The notes: generated by a model not told the origin, from the sequence alone. A stretch of DNA of 64,000 nucleotides from Eggerthia catenaformis OT 569 = DSM 20559 (GCF_000340375.1 NZ_KB446647.1:384166-448165); one strand, 5' to 3'; shown: positions 1-9,790, counted from the first letter of the stretch. A program made the numbers and translations.

Positions 1-1
1 T

Positions 2-304
2 CAAAATAAGATTATGCTGATTAAAAATAAATCAGGATTATTAGAAAATATGTACGGTCTCCTTCAATATGAAGCAGAAAGTCCTTATACATTTATAGAA
101 TATTTTTACAATGAATACCATGCTGATTTAACTGTTAATGCATTTATCAAAGATTTTAAACATATCTTTACTCATCGTACATGGTATATGCATGTTTATC
201 ATTTTACCCTAAACAAAGATATTCCTGCACTTTTTTCTTCATATGATACTCTCACTATCCCTACTGCTCATAAAAAAATATTAGATTATATAAATAAAAC
301 ATAA
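2..304 (+). CDS. mutY: A/G-specific adenine glycosylase MutY, C-terminal part (5' end outside window)
   Basis: The reading frame is open from the first bases of the window, so this is the 3' end of a longer gene. The translation matches the C-terminal Nudix-like 8-oxoG recognition domain of MutY: a KNKSGLLENMYGLLQ segment (the family's GLLxGLWxFP), then FTHRTWYMHVYHF (family FTHxxWxMxVY) and an LTIPTAHKKIL tail. MutY removes adenine mispaired with 8-oxoguanine in base-excision repair. The catalytic helix-hairpin-helix and FeS regions lie upstream of the window and cannot be assessed. It is convergent with phoH and shares a terminator with it. Identification rests on these C-terminal motifs only. 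Confidence 0.8.
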   Translation, partial: QNKIMLIKNKSGLLENMYGLLQYEAESPYTFIEYFYNEYHADLTVNAFIKDFKHIFTHRTWYMHVYHFTLNKDIPALFSSYDTLTIPTAHKKILDYINKT

Positions 305-330
305 AACAGGATTACAATCAATCCTGTTTT
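303..330. terminator. bidirectional terminator mutY/phoH
   Basis: An 11-bp inverted repeat (AAAACAGGATT / AATCCTGTTTT) with a 6-nt loop overlaps both stop codons. The A-run on one side and the T-run on the other let it terminate both convergent genes. Confidence 0.85.
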
Positions 331-1265
331 TCATTATTGTATTTTTCAATAATTCTTGCTACTACCGGATGTCTAATAACATCTGCTGCATTTAAATAGA
401 CAAACTGTATACCTTTTACATCAGTCAATAAACAAGAAGCTTTCTTTAATCCCGATTCAGACTGATGAGGTAAATCTATCTGTGTAATATCACCAGTAAT
501 AATCATTTTTGAATTAAAGCCGAGTCTTGTTAAAAACATCTTCATCTGATTATTTGTTGTATTCTGCGCTTCATCTAAAATAATATAAGCATCTTCTAAT
601 GTGCGTCCTCTCATATAAGCTAGTGGAGCAATTTCAATAATCTCTTTTTCGATCATTCTTTCTGTTTTCTCAGCTCCCAGCATATCATACAAAGCATCAT
701 ATAAAGGTCTTAGATACGGATCAGCTTTCTCTTTTAAATCCCCCGGAAGAAATCCTAAAGACTCTCCTGCTTCAACAGCAGGTCTAGTAAGAATTATCTT
801 TTTGACCTCATTATTTTTTAAAGCCTGGACCGCAAATATTACTGCAAGATATGTCTTTCCTGTCCCGGCAGGTCCAATCGCAAAAACAATATCATTCTTT
901 TTTAACGACTGATAATAGACTTTCTGTCCAATAGTCTTGGGAGTAATCAGCTTTCCTGAATAAGTACGAGCAATATGTATATTATAAAGCTGATCCATAG
1001 CAGCCAGAGATCCGGATCTACCCAAAGAAATAGCATATAAGATTTCTTTATCCGTAATTAAAATATGTTTTTTTGATAGATTCAATAAATGCTCAATAAC
1101 TTGTTCAAGTTCTTTATTACCCTGTTTCAGAATAATCTGATCTCCTCGAACATTAATATCTGTCTGGAATTCATCACCAAGTAAGGTAATATTCTCTTCA
1201 TTGACACCACAAAAAAGCTGTATTTCTTCCATTGTGTAATTATCTAGTTTTATAACTTTCTCCAA
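318..1265 (-). CDS. phoH: PhoH-family ATPase
   Basis: PhoH/YbeZ-type P-loop ATPase of 315 residues, the normal family length. Walker A GPAGTGKT is at 131-138, Walker B with DEAQN at 231-235, and TGDITQID at 257-264. PhoH proteins are associated with RNA metabolism and often sit beside ybeY; the biochemical role is not settled. The start is a TTG preceded by AGAGGTGAG at good spacing, and no in-frame ATG fits better. It lies downstream of rpsU but behind that gene's terminator. The rpsU-phoH proximity resembles the B. subtilis yqe/yqf region. Confidence 0.93.
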   Translation of the reverse strand: MEKVIKLDNYTMEEIQLFCGVNEENITLLGDEFQTDINVRGDQIILKQGNKELEQVIEHLLNLSKKHILITDKEILYAISLGRSGSLAAMDQLYNIHIARTYSGKLITPKTIGQKVYYQSLKKNDIVFAIGPAGTGKTYLAVIFAVQALKNNEVKKIILTRPAVEAGESLGFLPGDLKEKADPYLRPLYDALYDMLGAEKTERMIEKEIIEIAPLAYMRGRTLEDAYIILDEAQNTTNNQMKMFLTRLGFNSKMIITGDITQIDLPHQSESGLKKASCLLTDVKGIQFVYLNAADVIRHPVVARIIEKYNNEKQD

Positions 1266-1283
1266 TTATCTCACCTCTGTATG

Positions 1284-1304
1284 AAAAAAAGAGTCCATAG
1301 ACTC
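1284..1304 (-). terminator. rho-independent terminator after rpsU
   Basis: The stem GAGTC / GACTC (1291-1304) is followed on the minus strand by seven T residues (1290-1284). It lies between rpsU and phoH, so read-through is needed for rpsU-phoH co-transcription. Confidence 0.75.
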
Positions 1305-1310
1305 CTTTCT

Positions 1311-1496
1311 TTATTTTCTTCTTTTACGCTGATTTTTTCTTGCAGCTTCAGATTTCATTTTTCTCTTTAAGCCAGGTTTTACATAAAACTCTCTCTTACG
1401 AGCTTCAGCAAGGGTTCCTGTTCTAGAAACTTGTCTTTTAAAACGACGTAAAGCATCATCTAAAGATTCATTTTCTCTCACTACAGTCTTAGCCAT
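1311..1496 (-). CDS. rpsU: 30S ribosomal protein S21 (bS21)
   Basis: A 61-residue, highly basic protein with the bS21 pattern: an acidic/hydrophobic N-terminus ([16 protein letters not shown]), then a Lys/Arg-rich tail. It is a small-subunit protein near the anti-Shine-Dalgarno region of 16S rRNA and acts in translation initiation. The start is an ATG behind a GGGGGG ribosome binding site, with its own promoter upstream and a terminator downstream. Its position next to mtaB/rsmE genes matches other Firmicutes. Confidence 0.97.
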   Translation of the reverse strand: MAKTVVRENESLDDALRRFKRQVSRTGTLAEARKREFYVKPGLKRKMKSEAARKNQRKRRK

Positions 1497-1532
1497 CGGA
1501 CATTCCCCCCTTTGCTTTTAATTTTCTACCTG

Positions 1533-1561
1533 ATTATATATTATTTGTTCAGTAAATGCAA
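1533..1561 (-). promoter_or_regulatory. promoter of rpsU
   Basis: Minus-strand TTGCAT (1561-1556), 17-bp spacer, TATAAT (1538-1533), about 37 nt upstream of the rpsU start codon. The same TTGCAT-N17-TATAAT arrangement occurs upstream of ald. Confidence 0.7.
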
Positions 1562-1584
1562 CCATGTTTTTAAAATTAGAAATC

Positions 1585-2223
1585 TTAGTCTAATAAAGCA
1601 ACACCGGCACTGGCTCCAATTCTTGAAGCCCCTGCTTCAATCATTGCTATCATTTCTTCATGAGTATGAATACCGCCACTTGCTTTTACTAAAGCCTTAT
1701 TAGCTACTGTATCTTTCATAAGCTTCACATCAGCAATTGTTGCTCCGCCATTAGAAAAGCCGGTAGATGTTTTAACAAAATCCGCTCCTGCCTCAACAGA
1801 AAGCTGACAGGCTCTGATTTTTTCTTCATCAGTTAAAAGACATGCTTCTATGATAACCTTTGTTAGAGCACCTTTAGCAGCTTCAACAACTGCTTTAATA
1901 TCCTCAAGAACAAGCTGATTATTGCCATCTTTTAAAGCACCTACATTAATAACCATATCTACCTCAACTGCTCCATTATCGACAGCATTTTTAGCTTCAT
2001 ATGCCTTTGAAGCAGAAGTTGTAGCACCTAACGGAAACCCGATAACAGTACAAACATTAACATTACTGTTCTGAAGCTCTTTTGCACAAAATTTTACCCA
2101 CGCAGGATTTACACAGACAGAAGCAAAATCATATTCTTTTGCTTCATCACAAAGCTTTTTAATATCTTTTTCTGTAGCATCCTGTTTTAAGTTTGTATGA
2201 TCGATATATTTATTATATTTCAT
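1585..2223 (-). CDS. deoC: deoxyribose-phosphate aldolase
   Basis: A class I aldolase that splits 2-deoxyribose-5-phosphate into acetaldehyde and glyceraldehyde-3-phosphate in deoxynucleoside catabolism. At 212 residues it is normal size. The Schiff-base Lys is K151 in FVKTSTGF, the proton-relay Asp is D89 in VEVDM, and the second active-site Lys is K180 in VKASGG. The start chosen is the ATG 8 nt after AGGAGG; an upstream in-frame ATG at 2229 is too close to that ribosome binding site. It overlaps the 3' end of the murE-like gene by 11 nt, implying translational coupling although the functions are unrelated. Confidence 0.95.
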   Translation of the reverse strand: MKYNKYIDHTNLKQDATEKDIKKLCDEAKEYDFASVCVNPAWVKFCAKELQNSNVNVCTVIGFPLGATTSASKAYEAKNAVDNGAVEVDMVINVGALKDGNNQLVLEDIKAVVEAAKGALTKVIIEACLLTDEEKIRACQLSVEAGADFVKTSTGFSNGGATIADVKLMKDTVANKALVKASGGIHTHEEMIAMIEAGASRIGASAGVALLD

Positions 2224-3682
2224 ATACATTACCTCCTTTAAATACATCTTTGATCGCTTGTTTAACAACAAATTTATCACCTGGATAAGGGATGTTTCCC
2301 ATTGATGATATCATAAACTGTTCATGACCTTTACCCAACACTAGTATTATATCATTTTTACAAGCCAATTCAACTGCCTGTCTAATCGCAATGCGACGAT
2401 TAGTAAGAATAACAGAAACAGGTCTTGTAATATATTGCTGAAGCTGTATACAGTTCTCTTCAATATCATCTTCATCAGCATCCTGCTGAGTCAAAATTAC
2501 CTGATCACAGTACTTATCAGCTAATAATCCCAGCTTTCTAATTTTTTCCTGATCATCTCTGCTACCGGGACCAAAAACCGCAATAATACGTCCATTACCT
2601 TTCACTTCTCTAGCAAACAAAAAAGCATCTTCATAATTATGTAAATAACTGCAATAATCTACAATTACATGAAAATCATCAATGTCTTCTATAAGTTCCA
2701 TTCTGCCATCAATAGGAATGATATAGCCAATAGATTCAATAATCTGCTCCGTTGTCATCTCCAATGCAATTAAAGAACTGATTACAGCCAATACATGAGG
2801 AACGTTAAATCTTCCTAAAATTGGCACAGAAACATGAAAAAAGCCGCCAGGCAGATATAAATCAAATTCTGTATGATCAAAAAATACACTAATATTTCTA
2901 GCCATAACATCTGCATGATGTTCAATACCATAAGTGATTTTTTGAGCATTTATTTTACCATTCTGTTCGATAAAATGCATAAATCTTACCTGATCAGCAT
3001 TTAATACAGCATATCCCTTATCACTTACAAGTTCTAAAAGCTTTAGTTTTGCTTTCATTAAATTTTCCATAGTTCCATGAAAATCTAAATGCTCCTCATA
3101 GATATTTGTCATAACTGCAATATCAAAATCTACACTATCTACACGCTTTAAAACCAGTCCATAAGATGACACCTCAAGTGAAACACCTTTAACTCCTTCT
3201 TCAACCATTCTAGCAAATGTTTTATGTAGAAAAATTGTTTCCGGTGTTGTAAAAGCAGTATGAATAGATGATGAGCCAAACTGAGAATCATTTGTACCAA
3301 TATATCCCATTTTAATATAATGATTCAAAACATCTTTGACCATTAATGAAACAAGGGTCTTACCGCTTGTCCCTGTCACCCCAATGATAGTCATCTTATA
3401 AGATGGATAATCATAAAAGATATTTGCAACTCTATTGAGCTCATCCAACACATTATTAACCTTAATATAAAGAACACCCGGATATTCTCTTTTAAAAGGC
3501 TTTGAATGGACTATGCATTTTGCTCCCTGAAAAACAGCATCATCTGCATACTTATGACCATCCGTACTTAATCCTTCAATACAGAAAAAGACAGAATCTT
3601 TTCCGACATATCTAGAATCACTATGTAAGGATACAATTTTAAAATCCTCTTTAACATCAAAAAGCTCATTGATTTTTTTCAT
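2213..3682 (-). CDS. murE: divergent MurE-like UDP-MurNAc-tripeptide ligase
   Basis: A Mur ligase of 489 residues, closest by architecture to MurE, which adds the third residue to the peptidoglycan stem. Visible motifs: an SDSR region (21-24), P-loop GVTGTSGKT (101-109), TTPE (145-148), EVSSYGL (170-176) and the C-terminal GKGHE (450-454). Several signatures are altered: the usual VDYAHTPD is VDYCSYLH (341-348), the GGDRD..KR segment is GSRDDQEKI (373-381), and the DNPR amino-acid specificity motif is replaced by QQDADE (399-404). The added amino acid therefore cannot be predicted. It overlaps mtaB by 17 nt and deoC by 11 nt. Confidence 0.8.
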   Translation of the reverse strand: MKKINELFDVKEDFKIVSLHSDSRYVGKDSVFFCIEGLSTDGHKYADDAVFQGAKCIVHSKPFKREYPGVLYIKVNNVLDELNRVANIFYDYPSYKMTIIGVTGTSGKTLVSLMVKDVLNHYIKMGYIGTNDSQFGSSSIHTAFTTPETIFLHKTFARMVEEGVKGVSLEVSSYGLVLKRVDSVDFDIAVMTNIYEEHLDFHGTMENLMKAKLKLLELVSDKGYAVLNADQVRFMHFIEQNGKINAQKITYGIEHHADVMARNISVFFDHTEFDLYLPGGFFHVSVPILGRFNVPHVLAVISSLIALEMTTEQIIESIGYIIPIDGRMELIEDIDDFHVIVDYCSYLHNYEDAFLFAREVKGNGRIIAVFGPGSRDDQEKIRKLGLLADKYCDQVILTQQDADEDDIEENCIQLQQYITRPVSVILTNRRIAIRQAVELACKNDIILVLGKGHEQFMISSMGNIPYPGDKFVVKQAIKDVFKGGNVYEI

Positions 3683-4973
3683 TTCTTTCTCCTATTAAAT
3701 CAACACCGTTCTGTTCTTTAATATGAATAGAATAAATCTGATTAAGAATAATATCTTGATCTCTAACTTTAACCTTTAAATAGTTAGAAGCATGACCTAT
3801 TTTATAACCATCCTTCTCTTCTTCAAATAAGACATCCAAATATTTTCCTATCTGCCATGAAGCAAATTCAGCTTTCAGGCTATCAGAAAGCTGAAGCAGT
3901 CTTTTTACTCTCTTCTTCTTAATATCACCAGGTATCTGATAAGGCATACGAGCAGCGGGTGTTCCGGTTCTGGCGGAATAAGGAAAGACATGTAATTGAT
4001 TAAAGTGATTCTTCTTAATCCATTGATAAGTACTTTCAAAATCTTCTTCCGTTTCCCCGGGAAATCCTACAATAACATCTGTAGTAACACTCAAATTAGG
4101 GAGTGCTTCTTTAAGTTTATTAAGTTTTTCTTCAAATTCAGATGTTGTATAATGTCTTGCCATTTTCTTTAATATTTTATCATTGCCCGACTGAATAGGG
4201 ATATGAAGATGATCTACAATAATAGAACTATGAGCCATTAAATTAATAATATCCGGAGTAACTTGACTCATCTCAATAGAAGATATCCTCAGTCTTTTTA
4301 ATCCCTTCACTTTATTAGTCAGATCTTTCAATAAATCATAAAAACTATAATCTTCTAAATCTATACCATATCCCGCAGTATGAATACCTGTCAAAACAAT
4401 CTCTACAAAGCCTTTATCAACAAGCTCCTGTGCCTGTCTAATAACATCCTCTTTGTCTCTTGAACGGATAGCTCCTCTGGCATAAGGAATAATACAGAAA
4501 GTACAAAAATTATTACAGCCATCCTGTATTTTCATAAATGCTCTTGTACGATTCTCAAATGAAGCAATATTTAAATCTTCAAATGACTTTAATTTCATAA
4601 CATCATGAACATCAATAATCTGCTGCTTATTTTTTAAATAATCCTCTACATACTCTACTATCTTATTTTTATTCTGTGTTCCTATAACAATATCAACACC
4701 ATCAATATCAGCAACCGCAGCACTTGCAATCTGGGCATAGCACCCTACTACCGCAATAATACTATTAGGATTCCTCTTCCTTGCTCGTCTGATCATCTGC
4801 CGACTCTTAGCATCACCGGTATTAGTCACTGTACATGTATTTATAACATAGATATCTGATTTTTCTTTAAAATCTACGCTTTCATATCCTTTTTTTTTAA
4901 ATAATTCTAACATTCCTTCAGATTCATAGCTGTTAACCTTACAGCCCAGTGTTTGAAAAGCTACCTTTGACAT
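3666..4973 (-). CDS. mtaB: tRNA (N6-L-threonylcarbamoyladenosine37-C2)-methylthiotransferase MtaB
   Basis: A radical-SAM methylthiotransferase that makes ms2t6A37 in ANN-decoding tRNAs. It has 435 residues: an N-terminal UPF0004 domain with cluster cysteines C11, C47 and C78, a radical-SAM CxxxCxxC at C153/C157/C160 (CNNFCTFC), and a C-terminal TRAM-like region. The opening FQTLGCKVNSYE is typical of MtaB rather than MiaB. The start ATG follows AAAGGATG. It belongs to a compact cluster with rsmE and rpsU nearby, as in B. subtilis (yqeU-yqeV-rpsU). Confidence 0.93.
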   Translation of the reverse strand: MSKVAFQTLGCKVNSYESEGMLELFKKKGYESVDFKEKSDIYVINTCTVTNTGDAKSRQMIRRARKRNPNSIIAVVGCYAQIASAAVADIDGVDIVIGTQNKNKIVEYVEDYLKNKQQIIDVHDVMKLKSFEDLNIASFENRTRAFMKIQDGCNNFCTFCIIPYARGAIRSRDKEDVIRQAQELVDKGFVEIVLTGIHTAGYGIDLEDYSFYDLLKDLTNKVKGLKRLRISSIEMSQVTPDIINLMAHSSIIVDHLHIPIQSGNDKILKKMARHYTTSEFEEKLNKLKEALPNLSVTTDVIVGFPGETEEDFESTYQWIKKNHFNQLHVFPYSARTGTPAARMPYQIPGDIKKKRVKRLLQLSDSLKAEFASWQIGKYLDVLFEEEKDGYKIGHASNYLKVKVRDQDIILNQIYSIHIKEQNGVDLIGERNEKNQ

Positions 4974-4977
4974 GTAT

Positions 4978-5718
4978 TCATCCTTTCTTTAATAATTTCT
5001 TATATATTTTTTCATCAATGCATCCCTTATTCTTTAAACAAGAAATAAAAGCTATATCATCTTCACTCAATAAATATCCTATGAGTTCTTTAGCATCTTC
5101 TTTTTTTAATACAGCATCGGATTTTAATGTTTTTAAATAATATGTTTCTAAAATTTTATGTTCCTTAATCAAATAAAGGGTATTAAGATCTTTTGAAAAA
5201 TAATAATTTTCTTTAATATTAATTAAAGATGAAAAATCTGTATTAAATAAATCTCCATAATTTTTTAAAGGCAAATCTAAAGTAATTTTCTGATTCGATA
5301 AATAATATCTATGATTTTTTAATCTTGTAATACTATAATCCATAATATACCAATCATTCACAAAGCTTTCAAAATGAGGCATATAAATCATATGACCATG
5401 TGACTGAATATGAGGAAGAACCTCTAATAATGGCTTCAGATCATTATTAAACATATTTCTTTTCTCTTCATAACTTAAATAAGCAAAAGCATCAGAATAT
5501 AATCCGCTAAATTCATCATAAAAATGTCTGATTGCCCACTCATTATATAAAGAATGAAGAAGTATTTCATAATCAAATAGATCTAAATCTGATTTTATTT
5601 TTATTTTTAAATGATTATCCTCAAATAATTGATGATATTCTAAAAGCTTATCATAAATACTATTTTTTTCTAAATTAATCTTATTGTATTTCTTTAATAG
5701 CTGACTTAATTTTTTCAT
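4978..5718 (-). CDS. unknown 246-residue protein between rsmE and mtaB
   Basis: I do not recognise a family. The protein is soluble-looking, Lys/Tyr/Leu-rich, has no signal peptide or clear membrane segment, and has only scattered cysteines. The N-terminal ~50 residues look helical, the middle contains HIQSHGHMIYMPHF, and the C-terminus (about 205-245) is a Lys-rich helical tail. Its ATG overlaps the rsmE TGA (ATGA), and mtaB starts 4 nt after its stop, so it is translated within the rsmE-mtaB unit. Base composition resembles the neighbours. A role in RNA modification is only a guess from context. Confidence 0.75.
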   Translation of the reverse strand: MKKLSQLLKKYNKINLEKNSIYDKLLEYHQLFEDNHLKIKIKSDLDLFDYEILLHSLYNEWAIRHFYDEFSGLYSDAFAYLSYEEKRNMFNNDLKPLLEVLPHIQSHGHMIYMPHFESFVNDWYIMDYSITRLKNHRYYLSNQKITLDLPLKNYGDLFNTDFSSLINIKENYYFSKDLNTLYLIKEHKILETYYLKTLKSDAVLKKEDAKELIGYLLSEDDIAFISCLKNKGCIDEKIYKKLLKKG

Positions 5719-6449
5719 TTACTAAGCTCTCTTTCAAATCCGATAACACTCAGCATATACAATGGTGCAGTTTCTGTACGCAATATTCGCTTTCCTAAAG
5801 AACATGATTCAAAACCTAATTTATTCATCTCTTTAATTTCTAACGGATCAAATCCTCCTTCAGGACCTACCACAATCGTGATAGAGGTTTTTATTCTATC
5901 TAAAGCCTTCTTTAGTACACTTTTTTCTCCTTCTCTTGAAGATTCTTCATAAGCCACTAGATTAACATCACTTCTATATTGACCAAGCTTGCTAATAACT
6001 GTTAGCGGTTCTAAGATCGGCTTAGTCTCTCTTTCACATTGTTCACAGGCTTCTGTAATAATACGATTATATCGTTCATACTTTTTTAAAAATCTTTTAT
6101 CATCAATACGAATAATACTCCTTTTTGTACGTAAAGGCACTATTCTCTTAACACCTAGTTCTGTAGCTTTTTGTAGAATAAACTCAAATTTATCACCTTT
6201 AGGAAGTCCATAAACCAATGTTACATCAACATCTAATTCATTATACTCCTGCAGTCCTTTTTCACGAATGAGAATCCCCTTATCAATGTCTGCAATCGTA
6301 CATAAATAAACATTTGCATTCTCATCAACACAGATAACCTGATCACCATTACTATATCTCAAAACTTTTTTCATATGTCTAATCATATTATCAGTTGACT
6401 GAATAACACCATCTTTATGGCTATCGTTTTTAATAAAATATCTCTGCAT
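5715..6449 (-). CDS. rsmE: 16S rRNA m3U1498 methyltransferase RsmE
   Basis: A SPOUT-class methyltransferase that methylates N3 of U1498 in 16S rRNA. It has 244 residues from the chosen start. The knotted C-terminal domain shows VVGPEGGFDPLEI and LGKRILRTETAPL, both RsmE signatures; the N-terminal PUA-like part begins QRYFIKND. The ATG at 6449 lies 7 nt after AAAGGG. A TTG further upstream (6476) would add nine residues and is less likely. It is the first gene of the rsmE-unknown-mtaB-murE-deoC cluster. Confidence 0.93.
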   Translation of the reverse strand: MQRYFIKNDSHKDGVIQSTDNMIRHMKKVLRYSNGDQVICVDENANVYLCTIADIDKGILIREKGLQEYNELDVDVTLVYGLPKGDKFEFILQKATELGVKRIVPLRTKRSIIRIDDKRFLKKYERYNRIITEACEQCERETKPILEPLTVISKLGQYRSDVNLVAYEESSREGEKSVLKKALDRIKTSITIVVGPEGGFDPLEIKEMNKLGFESCSLGKRILRTETAPLYMLSVIGFERELSK

Positions 6450-6511
6450 TTTAAAACCCTTTAATTCTTTCTTCAAATATTATAATCTATTTCTCTTTTG
6501 CTGCAAGTTAT

Positions 6512-6997
6512 TTAAACTATAAGAAAAGAGAGAAACACACCAAACAAATAGAGAACTAATGCTATTACAGTGAGTAAAACATAACAAATGCCATGAAAAA
6601 TAAATAAATAGCAACCTGTTGTAATACATAATAACACAATAAAAGCAATTGAAAGATACATAAAAATATTTGTTTTCCTTTTCATAGGCTCACTTATAAC
6701 ATTACTATATGTATGAATAAGAGTATGAAGTTTATCACTAAAAATAAGATAACATCCTCCTATTCCTATCATCTCACCAATAATGAAAATAAGTGTTCTG
6801 ATAATTGATGAAAAATAAGTATTATGAAGATTAATCTGAATAATACTTACAATAATCATACAATAAAGAAAAGATAAGATAAATAAAGGAATCATTGCTT
6901 TTAAGTATTTATTATTCAATTGTAAAATTCTTTTGTGCTGTGAATCATAATAATAAAGATTCTTCTGATCTTTGTTCACATATATATATTTATTCAT
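6512..6997 (-). CDS. unknown small membrane protein
   Basis: About 161 residues from the ATG at 6997; an upstream GTG at 7012 would add five residues. A polar, Tyr-rich N-terminus (about 30 residues) is followed by four hydrophobic stretches (approximately 38-60, 70-95, 107-130, 135-160), consistent with a four-helix inner-membrane protein. No family is recognised. It lies between the clpB terminator and rsmE, with a TATAAT just upstream of the start, so it may have its own promoter and a very short leader. The ribosome binding site is weak. Confidence 0.6.
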   Translation of the reverse strand: MNKYIYVNKDQKNLYYYDSQHKRILQLNNKYLKAMIPLFILSFLYCMIIVSIIQINLHNTYFSSIIRTLIFIIGEMIGIGGCYLIFSDKLHTLIHTYSNVISEPMKRKTNIFMYLSIAFIVLLCITTGCYLFIFHGICYVLLTVIALVLYLFGVFLSFLIV

Positions 6998-7040
6998 ATC
7001 TCTATTATACACAAAAAGCTAAAGAATAACATTTAATAAA

Positions 7041-7070
7041 ATAAGAAAGGATGAAGAATATTCTTCATCC
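7041..7070 (-). terminator. rho-independent terminator after clpB
   Basis: A perfect 22-nt inverted repeat (7049-7070, arms GGATGAAGAAT / ATTCTTCATCC) directly follows the clpB stop. It is followed on the minus strand by the T-rich run CTTTCTTATTTT. Confidence 0.85.
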
Positions 7071-9640
7071 TAATTCAATCCATCATGAATCACAAACCCA
7101 TGATCATAATCAACAATAATATGACTATTTGCTTTAATAGTACCTTTAATAATTTCTTTAGCCAGCATAGTTTCGATATGAGACTGAATATATCTCTTAA
7201 TAGGTCTTGCTCCAAAGGTTATATCAAAGGCATCATTAGCAATCTGACTTTTAGCCTGTTCAGTAATTTCAACAGTTATCTTCTGTTCTTCCAATCTATT
7301 CTCTAATTCTTTTATAAACTTATCAATAATTTTATAAATAACTCTGTTATCAAGAGAATTAAACATAATAATTTCATCAATTCGATTTAAAAATTCCGGT
7401 TTAAAATGCGCTTTCAAATCATTTTCTGCCATTGTTCTTGTCTCATCATTATTACCTTGAAGAAGATACTGTGAGCCGATATTAGATGTCATAATAATAA
7501 TTGTATTTTTAAATGAAACAACATTTCCCTTTGAATCAGTTAAACGTCCATCATCTAATAATTGAAGCAGAATATTGAAAACATCCGGATGAGCTTTTTC
7601 TATTTCATCTAAAAGAACAATAGAATAAGGAGCTCTTCTTACTGCTTCAGTAAGCTGACCGCCTTGATCATATCCAACATATCCTGGCGGTGCACCAATA
7701 AGCCTTGAGACACTGAATTTTTCCATGTATTCGCTCATATCAATACGTACAATATTCTTTTCACTGTCAAAAAGCTGTTCTGCAAGACTCTTAGCTACTT
7801 CAGTTTTACCAACACCGGTAGGACCGAGGAATAAGAAAGAACCAATTGGTCTATTCACATCATTAATTCCTGCTCTGCTCCTTAAAATAGCATCAGCAAC
7901 TTTACTTACAGCCATATCCTGACCAATTACTCGTTCTTTAATAGCCGCTTCCAGTCCTAAAAGCTTCTCTTTTTCTGATTGAACAAGCTTTGATACCGGA
8001 ATATGTGTCCATCTGGAAATAACTTCGCTGATTGTATCAGCAGTTACTTTTTCCTGTAATAATGCATCCTCTTTTTCCTGTGCCTGCAATGTTTCTATTT
8101 CCTTGCTTATATGAGGAAGAGTCTCATATTTTATACGAGAAGCTATTTCTAGATTACCTTCTGTTTCAGCCTGAGCCATTTCCTGCTCCAATCTTTGTTT
8201 CTGATGCTTTAATTCTTTAACATGATCTAATGAAGATTTCTCTGTTTTCCACTTATCAGTAAGACCCTGAATTTTTTCATCCAATGAAGCAATATGAGCT
8301 CTAATATCTTCTAATCGATTTCTTGTTTCATTAGTCTGATCCTCTTTTTCAATAGAAATTCTTTCCATTTCAAGTCTATTCTTATCACGTGTTAAAGTAT
8401 CCAGTTCTTCCGGCAAAGAGTCAATTTCCATTCTAATAGAAGCACAGGCTTCATCGATCAAATCAATAGCCTTATCAGGTAAAAAACGATCAGTAATATA
8501 ACGATCACTCATATGAGCAGCTGCAATAATAGCATTATCAGTAATCTGTACGCCATGGTGTGTTTCAAAAGATTCTTTTAGCCCTCTTAAAATTGCGATT
8601 GTATCATCAATATCCGGCTGAGCAACTAAAACCTTTTGAAAACGTCTTTCTAAGGCAGCATCCTTCTCAATATATTCACGATATTCATTAAGTGTCGTTG
8701 CGCCAATACAATGTAACTCACCACGAGCAAGCATTGGCTTCAACAGATTGGCTGCATCCATTGCTCCATCAGTTTTACCGGCACCAACAAGCTGATGGAT
8801 TTCATCAATAAACAAAATAATATGTCCTTCTGATTTATTAATTTCATTTAAAACAGCTTTTAATCTTTCCTCAAATTCCCCGCGATATTTTGCTCCGGCA
8901 ACAAGTGATCCAAGATCTAATTCAAATAATGTTTTATCCTTTAAAGTTTCAGGAACATCATTCTTATAGATACGCCATGCCAAACCCTCAACAATTGCGG
9001 TTTTACCAACCCCCGGTTCACCAATTAAGATAGGATTATTTTTTGTTTTACGAGAAAGTATCTGAATAACTCTTCTGATCTCATCATCTCTGCCAATTAT
9101 TGGATCAAGCTTTCCATCTCTTACGTCTTTAATAAGATCACGTCCATATTTTTCCAGTACTTCATAATTGTTTTCCGGTGTTGGATTATCGATAGTATGA
9201 CCGCCTCTCATTGTATCAATAATATCTTTGATTTGTTTCTTATCCAAATGAAAGTGATTATTAAACTCTTTAAGAAAAGCACTATTTGTATCAAACAAAG
9301 AAAGAATCAAATGTTCAACAGATAAATAGCTATCTTTATAATCATTCATAATCTTACGAGCATTAGAAAGTAATGTATTAAGGTCATAGCTGATTCTTAA
9401 TTCTTCTTCATTGACATGAGAAACTGAAGGTTTCTGATTAATATGAGCATTTAAATAATCTCTTACATCATTGATACTTATATTCAATTTCGTAAGAATC
9501 CGATAAAATATTCCCGAAGAATCTTCAAGACAGGCATAAAGCAGATCATCAATATCAATAACTTGATGGTTAAGATTCATTGCCTGACTGGCAGCCTGAC
9601 TAAAAGCTTTCTGCATAGCTTCTGTAAATTTATCATTCAT
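7070..9640 (-). CDS. clpB: ATP-dependent disaggregase ClpB
   Basis: A full-length Hsp100 disaggregase of 856 residues that works with DnaK to recover aggregated protein. In order: N-terminal Clp-N repeat domain (1-145), first AAA+ with Walker A GEPGVGKT (207-214) and IDEIHQL, a coiled-coil middle domain (about 400-525) that separates ClpB from ClpA/C, second AAA+ with GPTGVGKT (606-613), and a C-terminal small domain. The ATG at 9640 is 8 nt after GGAG. Two CIRCE operators flank the promoter, indicating HrcA repression. It is monocistronic. Confidence 0.97.
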   Translation of the reverse strand: MNDKFTEAMQKAFSQAASQAMNLNHQVIDIDDLLYACLEDSSGIFYRILTKLNISINDVRDYLNAHINQKPSVSHVNEEELRISYDLNTLLSNARKIMNDYKDSYLSVEHLILSLFDTNSAFLKEFNNHFHLDKKQIKDIIDTMRGGHTIDNPTPENNYEVLEKYGRDLIKDVRDGKLDPIIGRDDEIRRVIQILSRKTKNNPILIGEPGVGKTAIVEGLAWRIYKNDVPETLKDKTLFELDLGSLVAGAKYRGEFEERLKAVLNEINKSEGHIILFIDEIHQLVGAGKTDGAMDAANLLKPMLARGELHCIGATTLNEYREYIEKDAALERRFQKVLVAQPDIDDTIAILRGLKESFETHHGVQITDNAIIAAAHMSDRYITDRFLPDKAIDLIDEACASIRMEIDSLPEELDTLTRDKNRLEMERISIEKEDQTNETRNRLEDIRAHIASLDEKIQGLTDKWKTEKSSLDHVKELKHQKQRLEQEMAQAETEGNLEIASRIKYETLPHISKEIETLQAQEKEDALLQEKVTADTISEVISRWTHIPVSKLVQSEKEKLLGLEAAIKERVIGQDMAVSKVADAILRSRAGINDVNRPIGSFLFLGPTGVGKTEVAKSLAEQLFDSEKNIVRIDMSEYMEKFSVSRLIGAPPGYVGYDQGGQLTEAVRRAPYSIVLLDEIEKAHPDVFNILLQLLDDGRLTDSKGNVVSFKNTIIIMTSNIGSQYLLQGNNDETRTMAENDLKAHFKPEFLNRIDEIIMFNSLDNRVIYKIIDKFIKELENRLEEQKITVEITEQAKSQIANDAFDITFGARPIKRYIQSHIETMLAKEIIKGTIKANSHIIVDYDHGFVIHDGLN

Positions 9641-9653
9641 AAACATCACTCCT

Positions 9654-9680
9654 TTAGCACTCCTTTAATCTTTGTGCTAA
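9654..9680. promoter_or_regulatory. CIRCE operator 1 (HrcA site) in the clpB leader
   Basis: Arms TTAGCACTC and TTGTGCTAA separated by 9 nt, giving the 27-nt CIRCE geometry (consensus TTAGCACTC-N9-GAGTGCTAA). The right arm has two mismatches. It lies between the clpB -10 box and the ribosome binding site. Confidence 0.85.
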
Positions 9681-9684
9681 AACC

Positions 9685-9712
9685 AGTATATCATTATTTC
9701 TAGCACTGTCAA
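9685..9712 (-). promoter_or_regulatory. clpB promoter
   Basis: Minus-strand TTGACA (9712-9707), 16-bp spacer, TATACT (9690-9685). The -35 hexamer lies inside CIRCE operator 2, so HrcA binding should block RNA polymerase directly. Confidence 0.8.
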
Positions 9713-9726
9713 TAGATGAGTGCTAA
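9700..9726. promoter_or_regulatory. CIRCE operator 2 (HrcA site) over the clpB -35
   Basis: Arms CTAGCACTG and GAGTGCTAA separated by 9 nt (27-nt CIRCE). The left arm has two mismatches and the right arm is perfect. It overlaps the clpB -35 hexamer and also lies 65 nt upstream of the divergent membrane-protein gene at 9791. Confidence 0.87.
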
Positions 9727-9790
9727 TTATTTATGTTTATCATAGATTTTTTTAATAATCAATGTTAATATAGATCACAGGTGAATAATT

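Noticed and set aside
9654-9726. CtsR operator at clpB
   Set aside because: No GGTCAAA direct repeat is visible; both elements fit CIRCE.
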